This document shows, in pieces, positions 45,476 to 57,671 of a stretch of DNA of 64,000 nucleotides (the stretch's first letter is position 1; every line of letters starts with the position of its first letter). The stretch spans positions 124,001-188,000 of the forward strand of contig FN648441.1 in assembly GCA_000310025.1 (NCBI GenBank), given 5' to 3'. The translations under genes and the position numbers were made by a program. The stretch is from Ectocarpus siliculosus (lineage: Eukaryota > Sar > Phaeophyceae > Ectocarpales > Ectocarpaceae). The notes below the pieces were generated by a model. That model ran no database searches. It was not told the DNA's origin and saw nothing but the letters and a program-made list of their open reading frames with translations.

Positions 45476-46727
45476 GGGGGCCCGATATAAGGCGGTCGAA
45501 ATTTGCATCCACAGCTCAGACATAAGGCGGCCACCGCCTTATACCGGGTCTGGCCCTGTAAAGGCGGTATCTACCAATCTCAAACCCGATATATGGCGGT
45601 GATCATCTTCGCGTGAGTACGCCCTCTGGGAAGAATCTGAGCGAGTACACATACCGGATCTAAACAACAGTTATCACGTGGCACATCTATTCCCGTGTAG
45701 CACCCGGACATGAGAATATTCTTGTAGACGGATGTAGAAATTTCAAGGCTCCTCTCGGTATCGATTCGTTTTTAGTGACGATTGGTACGGGAACCGTCGA
45801 CCACCGTAATTCACGTATTTTTTGGATGGTAACTGGTCATCACGGTAGTTACTTAAGGCAACCGACAACCGCGGTATTGCACGGTAGTACTGGGGTGGTG
45901 GTGGTAACTAGCCACCACGGCATTTCCTTACGGGAACCAGCCACCACGGTGATGCACCGAAGTATTTACGTGGTACAGTAACTGGCCACCACTTAATGCA
46001 CGGTAACGTTGGATGGTAACGCCCCACGGCGATTCACCGTAATTGTGTTGGATGGGAATGGGAGAAGGCCATTTCTTTTATAATGGTTTGGGCGGATACG
46101 GTAACTGCCGATTATCACGGTAAGACGTTACCAACTACTATTCTCGTGGAGGTCCCGCGGGAAAAGTACCGCGGACAATTTTCCTAAATGATCCTTGTTA
46201 ATTATCTTTGAGCTGTTGCCTTACATCGAGCAAGTTTGTTGCAAAGAGGGGCATTTGTTTTCAGAGATACAAGCGCCGGGGAAGTAGTACGTAACCCGTA
46301 CCCAGGGGCCAAACGCCATGGACGCAGAATACATGTGTTCCTTCGGTACCACAACAGATTTTCAGTCATTGCATGGTGGGTCCATGTTGTCTGTCAAGTT
46401 TTGCTCTCCACAAAGTAAGGTGACAGAATCGTTGTTCATCGCATTGGCACCCGACAGCATGTACGAGGGCTTGTACTGGGATCGGATGTACATGGCGCTG
46501 CCGAAAATATTACGTTCGCAAACTTTACATACATGCACGTGTGAATACATGGTGCATGCGACCATCCTCTTCCACTCAGCAACGCGCCGTGAGGTGACAA
46601 CGGCTGAAAACCTCTGTTTTTTGCCCTGAAAAACGCGGTTTACAGCCTCATCCATGAATAAGGCGGCTGCCCGATATTAGGCGGTTATATGTTCACCACG
46701 CACACCACCGCCTTATATTGGGCCCCC
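45476..46727. mobile_element. TIR element (GGGGGCCC ends), ~1.25 kb
   Basis: GGGGGCCCGATATAAGGCGG plus T (45476-45496) is inverted at 46707-46727 with one mismatch. Subterminal AAGGCGG motifs recur near both ends, including a palindrome at 45522-45542. The interior contains repeated CCACCACGGTA/ACGGTAACTGG motifs (45780-46120) and no transposase-like frame. No clear target duplication is visible, though TA occurs on both sides within a few bases. Confidence 0.65.
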
Positions 46728-47107
46728 TTTTGTACCTGTATCTTTCTTGTATCCATGCAGACAGTTTTTTTCGCCGGATGTTTGTTCCACGTCACTCAAA
46801 TGATTCAGAGGTGCTGATTTTTCTATTGTGATTTCACATATATTAAATATTTCCCATTAGAACCGAACTTCTTCCGAAACAACACCACACACGTCAACAT
46901 GATCAATACTGATCAACACTTGTTGCGTGCGTTCAGACTTGTCTACACAAGCGTATCGCTGGCATGTGCCCGCTGCGAAAGGTAGAAGAGAAATGGTTTT
47001 TCGGGGCATTGCGATGCACGAGAATAAGCGATGTGGAACCAAGAGAACGCTGAATGGATTTGGAGATGAACAGCACATGAGCGTCTTGACATTTTTTGGA
47101 TTTTGTC

Positions 47108-47455
47108 CATGGACCGGCCATGAACCGGCTATGACCCAATGACCGAGGCCATGCCCTTGGGCCATGGCCCAGGCGATGGCCCGGCCATGGCCCGGTCATG
47201 ACCTAAGACCATGGCCGGTTCATGGCCGGTCCTGACCGGTCAATGGCTGGATCATGGCTGGATCATGGGTTATGACCGGTCCATGGCTGGATCATGGCCG
47301 GTCCATGGCCGGTCCATGGCCGAGTCAAGGACGGGCCATGGACGATCTATAGCCGGGTTATGAACTAGCAATGGCCGGGTGGTGGACGGTCTATTGGTGG
47401 TTCATGGACGGTCCATCGACGGCCCATGGCCGGGTCATGGCCGGGTCATGGGTGG
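47108..47455. repeat. CATGGCCGG-rich repeat
   Basis: Imperfect units GGTCCATGGCCGGGTCATGG of 10-20 bp are repeated ~25 times. Self-complementary CCATGG and GGCC cores make both strands similar. Confidence 0.85.
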
Positions 47456-47459
47456 GATT

Positions 47460-50330
47460 GTCAGAGCATATGCCATGTGATCAGCATTATGATCCGGCTG
47501 GTTAAGGCTCGCTGGCCAGCTCTCTCTCACTGTACGCTGGCAGTCCTGTTAGGAACGTGTCACACAGCATGTGGTCTCTGCTCTACTAAAAACTTCACGT
47601 GTCTACTAGCTACTGACCAGCTACGTGACAACGTACAAACGCAATCTTTTTTTATCGCTTGGGTAGGGCTTCTGCTGTCTCGTAGCCAACAGTGACCACA
47701 GAAGGGATAGAACCTGGCTACTGCTGTCTACATGGACGCACACGCAAACACTCCCGATACGACCTCTCGATGGACGAAACCTACTGTAGACCATAAAATG
47801 ATGCGATTCAAGAACCAAATGCTTTGCGCTCGACCGACCCTTCGGAATGTTCGTTCCGAAAATGAATTGCCTACAATACATTGGTATTGCGCTCTCTGGT
47901 GTGCCGGCAGTGGAGGACTGTGCGAATTGACGTGATCTTTTTGGCACCGCCGTCGTCGTACCGATCGACCTAGAACGGAACAAAGAGATTCGAGATCGTC
48001 TTCTCCAGGTCCACGAGATTCAAGGTCATCTTCTCTTTGTCAAAGATCAAGACTCTCCTTCACTACTAGGTCCAGTCGATGCGGACCAACCAGGAAGTGA
48101 GGAGCAGAACAGTGTGTAGAAACAGTATGCCCGTTCGCCCGTGCTGCGAGCATAGTCGTGTACCGCGGTCGATGCTTGGAGGGTGTTCCGTCCGGCCGTC
48201 CTCACCTGTTCTGTAAATTCGATATGAATACTTGGCTATGGGCGCACATATTCGGAGGGCGAAGGCTGACATGATCGGGGATTAGACCAATATGTTGCCT
48301 CGATCTAGCCTACTGCCTACTGGAGAGGTTCGGGATAATGGTTCCCTGACCCCTGGGGCAAACAAATCCTCTTGGCGGTTGCCCGATCATCACCCAGGTG
48401 CAAAAATTGACACTGCCCTCGAAGGAAAAGATCGATTGAGCCATATCCTGGTGTCATTGCCCACCACGTGCGAATTCCTGTGAGTGCTGAACCTAATATG
48501 CCGATATCGAGCTTTTGGGCATGCCATGTGACTGCTGTTAGATATCGCCAACTCGCCTTGTAGAGCCGTGACACTGCATGAATGATCTACGAATAGACAT
48601 CGACTCCACAGATGTAGTTACCGGTGAGACGTACCTAGCCTGATTAATGCAGAGATAAAAATAGCTTGTCTGCTACACTCGTCATTGTCTGGGCTAGGGC
48701 GTATGGAGTTGTATGGTGTTTGACATCAAAAAGGTTCGTTACTCCTTTGATAAGCACCCAACAGATGAAGCCGCTGTTATTTTGCTACGACGGGTGATCA
48801 ATCCATCTTCGGCAACACCACAACGCGCAGCCTTGATGTAGCCATAAATCGTGCTTTACTATGTGAAGAACCTGTCGGGCTCACAGTTCCTCGGGAACTG
48901 ATTAATAAGACCAACAGAAGCGTAGGTACGCATACTTGATCGTGATAGCTCTTGCTGTTGCATAATGCAAGGCGTGTATTCTTTCTACAAGTAAATTGGA
49001 AAACTATTTTGCCTTCCCTTCCCTATGAGCATTCACGGCGTTCAGCGGGCGACCTTGCCCTCTGTAACATGTTGGTGCGACCCCAGGGACTCGATGCTTT
49101 CTTTCCGCGGCCCCCAAATGGTGACGACTCTCCGCCGCCCAAGACGACCTCACACGGCGGTGAAGATCTCTACAAGCAGCACGGGGGCAGCACGGGGGCC
49201 GCAGCCAGAGAGGGGGGCAACAACGCGTTTTCTTTAACATTGCGCTACCACCGACGCGGTGAGAAACTGATCCTGGACTCTTCAGCCGTGGGGAAGAGTT
49301 CGGGGAGAACCAAGTTGGGAAAAAGTCATGTTCTTTTTTAGACTATATATCGTGAGCCATGAACAACGACTACTGATCATTGACGAACCTTGGAGTCAGG
49401 GGGGGCTGGCCGGGATTGCCGGAGACACGAGCGTTTTCGTCTGGGATAAATTGCAAAACGCCATAAATGCGCCCGGGGTTGCTGGGAAGGTATTTTCGGA
49501 ATGCCTACAGTCGCTTGGACGCCGCAATATTGGGTCGTTCAGAGAGGAAGCCAGGATCAACTTCGGGGAGATGTCTCCGAGCTTGGACTACACATACAGA
49601 AGAGAACCGCTTGAGGGTTGCTGGAACGACACATTCCGGGACGCCTACAGTGCTGCCGTTTGGACGTCGGGACATCGGGTCGCTTCGACACAAGAAGACG
49701 AGATCAGCCGTCGGTGGAGCTGCCTCCAAGTTTGGACCGCCAAACAACATTCGAATCGCTGCTGTACACACCGACGGCCGATTTCACCTCCTTTTCTTTG
49801 TGATCCAACCATCCTCGTAACCGCCGATACCTTGTGCCTCTCGACGCCGTTGTGTTGGCCGACAACGAAATTCCGATACTGTGCCGACAAAGCTGTCAAG
49901 TTGCAACACCAGTACTCCTCTGTCCTTGACCTCCGCAACCCTTGAAGTCATTGTCCGTCGAATACATGGCAGCCTTCGATGAGTCGCTCATCTCGTACTT
50001 GGAAGCATGTGATGAGTCGTTGATGACTCACCACATTCGATCGTGCCATCCATCAGCAGGGTGTGATCACAAGTGGTCTCCTATAACAGTCCACAGCAGT
50101 ATGTAGTGGAACGTCTCGAAACCCCGGCACCGATGGATATAAACAACCGGTCTCACGGCGGTTGTCGTAGTAGACTGTAGTCGCTCCAGCTCGCAACAAT
50201 TTGATTGGTTCTTCTCAAGTTCCGCTTCGAGGCTTGATGTCTTTATGGCTTTATGGTGTGATATTTGTGTTCCGAATTTCTGCGATCGTGCAGATCAAAG
50301 ATCAAAGATCAAAATAGAGATGGATTCGTT
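47460..50330. other. No gene recognised
   Basis: The longest frame (49328-49945, 205 codons from an ATG) has no recognisable motif and contains a weak internal repeat (GGA.GCCTACAGT at ~49500 and ~49640). It might be a fragment of a gene or chance. Confidence 0.3.
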
Positions 50331-50337
50331 GTGTCAG

Positions 50338-50476
50338 GGGAGATGTCCCTATATGCTGTCTGGGAAACCGTAGACATACAGGTACTTTCTGACGCTATGA
50401 ATTCATTGCTAATCTATCTCACTCTTTTCTATGATAGAGATGTATTCGTTGTGTTATATTAAGAAAAAAAAAAAAG
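50338..50476 (+). repeat. Dispersed ~140-bp repeat with A-rich end, copy 2
   Basis: Partner of 6005-6150, same orientation, ending in a run of A. Confidence 0.6.
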
Positions 50477-51844
50477 GGCCGTTCAAGGAGCAGCAGTCGG
50501 TGTGGCAGCTCAGGGTATATTATAGGGGCATGTCTTGGACTCGCCGTGGTGTACATCGCTGGCTGTGCTGGGAGTTGAAGCTGCGCTCACTTGGTGATAA
50601 GCTTTCAGTGGTAGCGCGTCGGGCTGAGCCGCTCTGGAGAGCTCACCCTGGTGCCTGGTGCTCGCTGTAGGAAGCAGCCAGCCTCTCTTTGGTTCGGGGT
50701 GTACAAACTTCCTCCGCGAATAACACTACTAAAATAATACTTTTTTCAAACAATTTAAATTTGTAGTCGACGTCCCATGGCTAAATTTAGAAGCCCATCT
50801 GGGGGGTGGATATGAGAGTACCGCTCGCCTGCTGTGTGTTGCTGTGTGTTGCTGTGTGCTGTGCGTAGATCCACCACACACTCCTATCGATTGTGTGTCG
50901 ATCGGACTTGAAGGGCGAGATTCAAGTGGCAGGCCTTACCTGTGGGCCGCAAGTCTGTGCGAAGCGAATTTCATCGGTAAAATATCGGGCAGGCGGCCTT
51001 TTTCGTGCGGCCCTCCTACTGCTGTAATTGTACAACAGCAGTGTGTCAAATTGCACGCTACCAGTAGGTATCGTACCGTTCAGCTCATCATCCTGATAAA
51101 AGCCCATAACACCAGCCGCGAAGCGTCTGGGGACGGCAGACAGCGTGCAGCATGCGACATTTCCCCCACTCCCCCACCTTTCCAGTCGTTGGCTACGACC
51201 GCATAATAAGAAAGTTCAAATATTTTTCTTGCCATGCGTTGGCATCCTGATGTGGTCGCCAGAAAGGCGGACTCTCGGAAGAGACGAATGTATGTATGGT
51301 TTCTCATTCTTCTATCATAGGTATCATATAGAATCAAAGAAGCAAGCCGTTGAGGAGCAAAGCTGCTGATGATGTGCGTGGCCACAACACCGTCATAACG
51401 TCATAACTACCCCCTCGCCATTTCCACTTACTCCCCTCTCTCTCTCTTCTCGGAAACAATCCAGAACTGTGCAGCATCGTAGAGGGAAGTGTACGGGTGC
51501 CGCACGTAGTCTAGATACAGCAGGTGAGTCCCTGCGGTTCGTCGTGTGGTATAAACCCTAGCATTCTGTCCGCCCATAGGAGGTCGTAAGCTTTCCACAA
51601 GGCGAACCGCCGAACCAGCAATCTACCTGCAGGAATGGTTGGCGACGCTGAGTAGACTACCGCGGCCAGAGCAAACGGGTAGGCCTGCCTGTAGGTATCG
51701 ACCGACGCGGCGTTCACGAGGTGCCTGCTCAGGAAAGCTATCGTGGCGAATGATCGTGTGGCTACGACCACAACAACGTGCCAACTTCCGGTGCATTTAT
51801 TTCGACTGCGGTGTGTTGCGAGAGGAGTCTGGTAGTCTAGACTA

Positions 51845-51985
51845 TGCTGAGAGATGGATGGGTATCATTCCTAGCACTCCCAAGGGACCGACCGAGCGTT
51901 TCGTGCGGGCATTTCGTGTTGGAGATTCTGTGGCATTCTGTGGCCGCCATTACACCTCACATCCTGAACATCTCCGGTAATTCCT
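51845..51985 (+). repeat. Dispersed repeat, copy 1
   Basis: TCCTAGCACTCCCAAGGGAC, CCGAGC...TTTCGTG, GGCCG.CATTACACCT and GAACATCT.C are matched in order at 54950-55070. Confidence 0.55.
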
Positions 51986-53432
51986 ACAGAGTACGGAGTT
52001 TGCTTTGGGTAGAAAGCAAAGTCAGTTTTCCAGAGTCAGTCTTGTTGTTGTGGTGTTGGTGGCGGAAAGGAGTGTAGGATTCCATATATATTCGTATATA
52101 AACTATACTGCTGTATGCGCGTACATGTCCTTGCGCTCTGGTTGACGTAACTCTTCGTGCTGGCCAGACATCTTCTTGTTGGGCACGCAATCGGCCCAGG
52201 CCTGCGATCGATTCCGAACAACCTTGTAGGGCTTTGCTTGTTGTTTGGGGAACGTTGGAGCTGTTTGCGAGGTGTCTAAACGTAGCGTGCAAACTTTTGG
52301 TATCCTGCGCGTCCTCTACAAGTACTTCGTACGGCGGTACTGGTGTGCCTTACAATTGCTTCAGCCTCAAGTCACCTGGTTTGCCACAACAACAAGAATT
52401 CTGTTCTTGTTTTCCCAAACACATACATGCTGCGTGCTGCTTACTCCACAGCTCACCAAACACGGGACCCAATACACGTACATGTACTCTAGTAGCCCCC
52501 ATCCTCCTACACACCTGCACTGAGCACGAGATAAGAACTCGATTGCCGTACATATTCGCTTCTCTAGTTGTTGTGTGTGTGTTGTGCTATTTTTGACAAG
52601 CAGTGAAAACTGGTTTTCAGCGGCTCCTGTGTGGCCCACGGGCCACACCCTAGCCCGACACCCATCTATTACGTGCGGGCTATGTATAAGGTGGTTCGGA
52701 ACGTATTGGTCTCTCGAAACGTCGAGTAAAACGGCCACAGCTGTTAGTTGTACTTGAAGCATCCAGGGTGGGAGTAGAGTGCATGCGATGGCTAAATTTG
52801 CGCTTGCATCACTTCATGTACAGGTTACCCCGATGCGTTATTTTCAAAATAGTCAATATTGCGTGTGTGTTTTCATCCTATTAGTACTTCTATTTATTAC
52901 GACGACAATAGCAGTCCCCCCATTTTTGTGGTGAGACATGTACGAGACTTTTCAGTGTAGGTTCATACAACTACAACTATGTCCAGGGTCACACAGGAAG
53001 GAAGGGGTAACACCGGGTGGGGCTTTTTTCTTTATTTCTTGTTATTTTCGTTCCCCACCGTCCTGCGGTGCGTGCTGAATTCCATTTTTTATCACGAGAA
53101 GGGTCAAGCCGTCCCCTTCTCTCGTCAACGGTGCTAACGTCGAAGTGTGGTTATATCTCGAATGGGTAGTCTTTTTGTGTTTGTATTTATTTTTCCAAAG
53201 AAGTTTGGTGCTCACGAGAATTTACAGCTAATTTTTTTGCTTCACCCGCAAAAAGTTGTCAAGTTTTCATCCCATGGGTATTCGAGCTTACGACTTTGCC
53301 ACTACGTTATGGACTATGGTATTTGGGCCCTTGGCGGTTTCGAGGTTACCACTATTTATTGTAGACCACTGGGGCGACCTGTCAATATGCGTATGTCGAT
53401 ATTCGGATTTCACAAGTACAGCAGTACGGGGG

Positions 53433-53520
53433 CCTCAATAAGGCTTTATTGAGGGCACCCGGCCTTATATAGAATCGGCCCTGTATAAGGCCGGTACCGG
53501 TCTTATAGAAGACCCGTGCG
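53433..53520. repeat. Hairpin cluster related to the GGGGGCCC TIR element
   Basis: CCTCAATAAGGCTTTATTGAGG is a perfect 9-bp stem with a 4-base loop. The following CCTTATATAGAATCGGCCCTGT and AAGGCCGGTACC blocks resemble the left end of the element at 45476 (CCTTATACCGGGTCTGGCCC, AAAGGCGGTATC). This is probably a diverged single end of the same family. Confidence 0.45.
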
Positions 53521-53889
53521 CCTACCATACGGGGCCGACGATGCTTTTTTATCGGTTCTTTGCTATCACGTTTCCCATCCAACCTTTCTTCGTCTCTCAG
53601 GTACATGTCTAATCGGCAAGAAATAATTCTTCCAGCAGACATCAGACAGATCCTCCCGTTTCGCAGAAAATAAAGGACACAAGTCCGTACGCATTTGTGT
53701 GATCTACAGGCAAACACCTGAGACGATACCATAACGTATAGGTCAAGGCCATATATCAACAGATTTTCAGCGTTCTCGGAAGTCACGCACGAAGAGTGGG
53801 GTAAATGGGCACAAAATACTCTCATATCATGATGGTAACCGTCTCGGTATGGTCGCTTCCAACTGTAACCGTTTCGTGTCTCACGAGGC

Positions 53890-53973
<84 letters not shown>

Positions 53974-53982
53974 CTCTATCTC

Positions 53983-54047
<65 letters not shown>
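53890..54047 (+). repeat. CT microsatellite followed by CA
   Basis: About 145 bases of (TC)n with a few TA interruptions, then (CA)n. It explains the Ser/Leu-only frames here. Confidence 0.95.
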
Positions 54048-54364
54048 TCGTACATACCTCGAGAGGGAGAGAAATTCATCCGGGATTCAGTTAAACAGTA
54101 GAGAGTGAATTTCCCGCCAATCTCAACCCACCAGCGTCAGTAAGCCCTTTGCAAAGAGGTTACCCGTCCTGAGGCCAACGTTTGCTCAACACAACATGCG
54201 GCTCACAAAACGTTTATTCGCGAGTAACGGACATCACAGACAGTGTCGACCGGGGAACGATCCCGATGTGTTTGTGCGAGCAGTGCAGTGTGAAGAATAC
54301 TTAGAGAGAGCTGGCCTGATATTCGTGTCATGCCTTGTTTGTAAGCTCAAAAGCGTGCTTGGTT

Positions 54365-54650
54365 AAAAAACTAATCGACGGATACCCCGCGAATCGGGTC
54401 CTCGTTAACACTCTCCACCCACAGAATTTACCCTCAACTTGGAACCGTCTTTGTGGCCAGGACTGGAAATTCGATGGAAGTGCCACAGATTCTTATGGGA
54501 AAAATGTCCAAGTCAGGAGAAAAATGTGCACCCAAGGAGATTAGAACCAATATCCTGCAGACGCCGTACGCGAAGGTGAACCGGTTGTGGGGAACGTCAA
54601 TCGACGGATACCCTGCAAATCGAGTCCTCCTTGACATGTACATCCCATGC
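54365..54650 (+). repeat. Pair of ~40-bp direct repeats
   Basis: AATCGACGGATACCC, GC.AATCG.GTCCTC and TTAACA/TTGACA occur at ~54371 and ~54600. Confidence 0.55.
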
Positions 54651-54944
54651 TCGTTACTCCTTTAGAATGCCTTTTTGTGGCTTAGAGCTTTGTGTGACGA
54701 ACGCTTATGTAGGGTCAGGCAGATTAAATACTGCTGTAGCCCACTATCAACGCGCCGGCTGGTGCAGGCAGCAAGCTTTAAGCGAGCATGTGTGGGATGT
54801 GGGGTGCGCTCTCTGCTCTACCTCAACCAACGAATTGGGAAGATCCAGTCTATTGGCCGAAATTTCTGCAGTGACATCCTCCCCTATGCTTGTCTGTGTA
54901 CTGTAGATTTTTCACACCACAAAAAAGTCCTTGTGGGATGTGCT

Positions 54945-55085
54945 CTCTGATATCCGTCCTAGCATTCCCAAGGGACCGACCGAGCCTTCTCTTTCGTGTT
55001 TGAGCTTCTTCTTCGGCCGTTACACCTAACACCCGTGAACATCTTCTGCGAATACTTCCAAGTTCCGTGACACCTACGCAATCCT
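54945..55085 (+). repeat. Dispersed repeat, copy 2
   Basis: Partner of 51845-51985 with moderate identity. Confidence 0.5.
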
Positions 55086-55876
55086 TTTGTGAGTTCTGTG
55101 ACGCTTCCAAAAAGCTGTACCCGATAGGTCGGTGAGTTCCGCAACGAAATGAGAAGTGTTATTGAGAAACGTGCCCACCCAAAGAAAATAGGGAAAATAA
55201 TTGTTGTTCTGTACGGCGCTGCTCACAACCCCGATGTTTATTGTTTTCATATTTGCTGTTAGTTCTGTGACACCCCAATATCCTATGCGACACTTTCATG
55301 AGTTGTGTGCCAATTCCATTACCCTACCCGAAAGCACAGTTCCTAAAACATTATGTACCAGCTGGCAAGTTCGAATTTTTCACTCCGAGATGTGCGTACA
55401 GCTAGCTTTTTCACTCTATTACCTCTAGTTTTGGCCGAGGCTGGGGTTCTTGGTTGCTCTTGTAGGCTACTAATGGCCCACACAGATACTCAGTATCGTG
55501 TAGGGATTCTTTAAAGCTCACAAATGGTGTTCAATTTCTTGCGTTCTACACAACAATGTTGAGCACATGAATTTACGTAGCACCCAATGTCTGTATACGT
55601 GCGGGCGATGTCTGTGTTTGCACACAACCCAGATTAAGATGGTTGGCTCCCAACAGGCGATGAAATATTGACGATCAGCAACGCTTTAGTCCAAGCGACC
55701 TTGCTTTCACCAAACGAATCGTGGTACTGCTCTGTTTGGAACAATCCGGAGCAAAGAGAATGTGCAGTCCCCCACCCACAACTATATAGAGGCCGCGCGG
55801 AATCTCCCACATTCGCCTGCCCTGGTGTAAGTCGTGCATCCTTATACGTTGTTCTGGACAAGGAAGTAGGCGAACA

Positions 55877-56167
55877 TTATTCTCCATGAGGCCCGGAGCA
55901 GACCCGTCCAGAAGGAAGGTCTCTCGTCGGATTTGGGAGCAGCTGGGGGGCTCCAACGAACGGACCGATACCTCCGTTGTTGACCAGCGGGTTCACGACC
56001 GAGGGCAGTAGGACCGACTTGATGACAGCAAAACAACCCACTGACAGCAGCAGCAGCTGTAGAACAACCATCGTCGGAGAAGACGATCTCTTTCGCGGAC
56101 CAGGGTCGTCGTGGTAGTGGACGATGGAATAGACATTCGGCCTGTGTCGGTCCAGAATCTTGCTCAT
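55877..56167 (-). CDS. Hypothetical membrane protein or exon
   Basis: From an ATG at 56167 the frame runs 96 codons. A polar N-terminus is followed by a hydrophobic stretch of ~25 residues (VVLQLLLLSVGCFAVIKSVL) and a Pro/Asn-rich tail, NGGIGPFVGAPQLLPNPTRD. A diverged copy of the tail is encoded on the plus strand near 63430-63500, where nucleotide indels keep the frame (one residue shorter), which hints at real coding. More exons may exist. I recognise no family. Confidence 0.35.
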   Translation of the reverse strand: MSKILDRHRPNVYSIVHYHDDPGPRKRSSSPTMVVLQLLLLSVGCFAVIKSVLLPSVVNPLVNNGGIGPFVGAPQLLPNPTRDLPSGRVCSGPHGE

Positions 56168-57439
56168 GCGTCTTCACGATTTCTTCCAGACAGAACAAGC
56201 CGCCCACAGGAAGGAAACTTGTACTGGGAATGTCGCGATCTAAACTGGGACACAAGACAAGGGGGTAGCTCGAAGACAAAATTATCTCGCCTTGAACTCG
56301 GGCCGATTCTCGAACGGCTACACCATACGCATCGCGCATTCACAGCCATTCCTCTAACGCTGTTGATTTAGAGTGCCCAATTTTCATCGAGTTCGGGATG
56401 TGGAGTGCTGCCGGCCCAAGTTAAGTATCCCAAGAGGATGGAGAAGGTCAATCCAATGCCCCCCACAGAGAAAAGCGACGTCACCACGACGAATGCCCAG
56501 TGATCTGTTCAGCCTTAAGGCTTAAGGCACGCGATCGGATATCGGTACGTCGTCTTCTTTACCACGATACGGGGGAGATTTGGTCGTGAAATTGTTGCAA
56601 GACATTCTGCGAAAGGGGCTGGCAAGTAGAAACGTACCCCTGTCGTCCGCGCAACGTGGGTACTGCAGGCGCAAGTCTGCAACACGAAACCGAAACGCGA
56701 CGTTTGGAGTGTTTTCTCGGCAGATCCTTAAGCTGAACTCCGATGACGTTGCCCTACATCTTATCGCGGTTGTGTTCTCAAAATTATTGCATGAGTGAGA
56801 ATGGGTATGGGACAACAGGAAATCCCTTTTACCAAGAAGATATTTAGCAAGTTGACAACTTTTTGAGGTCGTGCACCCCCTCTTCACTGTACTTCCAAAC
56901 GGGGGCGAGTACCAACGCAAAGTTTTCGCAGACTCTGTTTCCCTGGCGGCGTACAAACAACGGTGGGCTTCTACGGTAGTTCACGACAATGCTGTCACCC
57001 CATCTCCTTTTAGCATCAGTTGTACATCATTTACGGTTGGACTCACCATCAATCGGGGGTAAAATTAGGCGAAAGCCACACTCGAGAGCCAATCTACGTA
57101 GTTTCTTCACATTGCACGTGGCGTCTCCCCTTTTCGTCGATCACCACGTCATTATTTTACAGAGATCCACACCTAACATCGTTTTTCATTTTTTGGGCAC
57201 GTGCTGAGTACAAACTCCACTTTTTGCCTGACTGCACCGAGAACCCAACTCATGCCAACACTCGAAGAGGTTCAACGGTGGCACGTGACCGTTACCAACT
57301 GAACCCCCGCGGGGCGACCGGCACCGCTGAGATGAGGCATGACAAGAACGAAGTGTTAATAATGTTAACTTCGTTGCTCATTGGTTTCCCTTCTTTTGCG
57401 CATGTGGTGACCTAGCGTAACGATTCCATGCAATCCTCG

Positions 57440-57671
57440 GTGCCCCAATGGCACCACGTACGGGTGGTGCTAGTCACTCATACCGGCACCAGAGCAGCTA
57501 GTTGATTGATAAAATTCGGCGGTACGCGAGAAAAGTTATGGCACCGCCAACAACTCGCGATAGAAGCTTGGTGAGTTCCTGTCATGTGCCTGACACACCT
57601 GCCTTTAATCCTGTCGTTTTCCGGCCTCGTTCGTGCCCGGTCTCAATTTGGCCAGGATAAGAGCAAACACC
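57440..57671 (+). promoter_or_regulatory. Promoter/5' UTR of gene B, conserved with gene A
   Basis: Shares with 26925-27127 the CACCACGTACGGGTGGTGCT palindrome, the CGCCAACAACTCGCGATAG block and TCTCAATTTGGCCAGG before the ATG. Spacing differs by small indels. Confidence 0.5.

Noticed and set aside
53805-54101. Leu/Ser-repeat ORFs
   Set aside because: Translation of a CT microsatellite.
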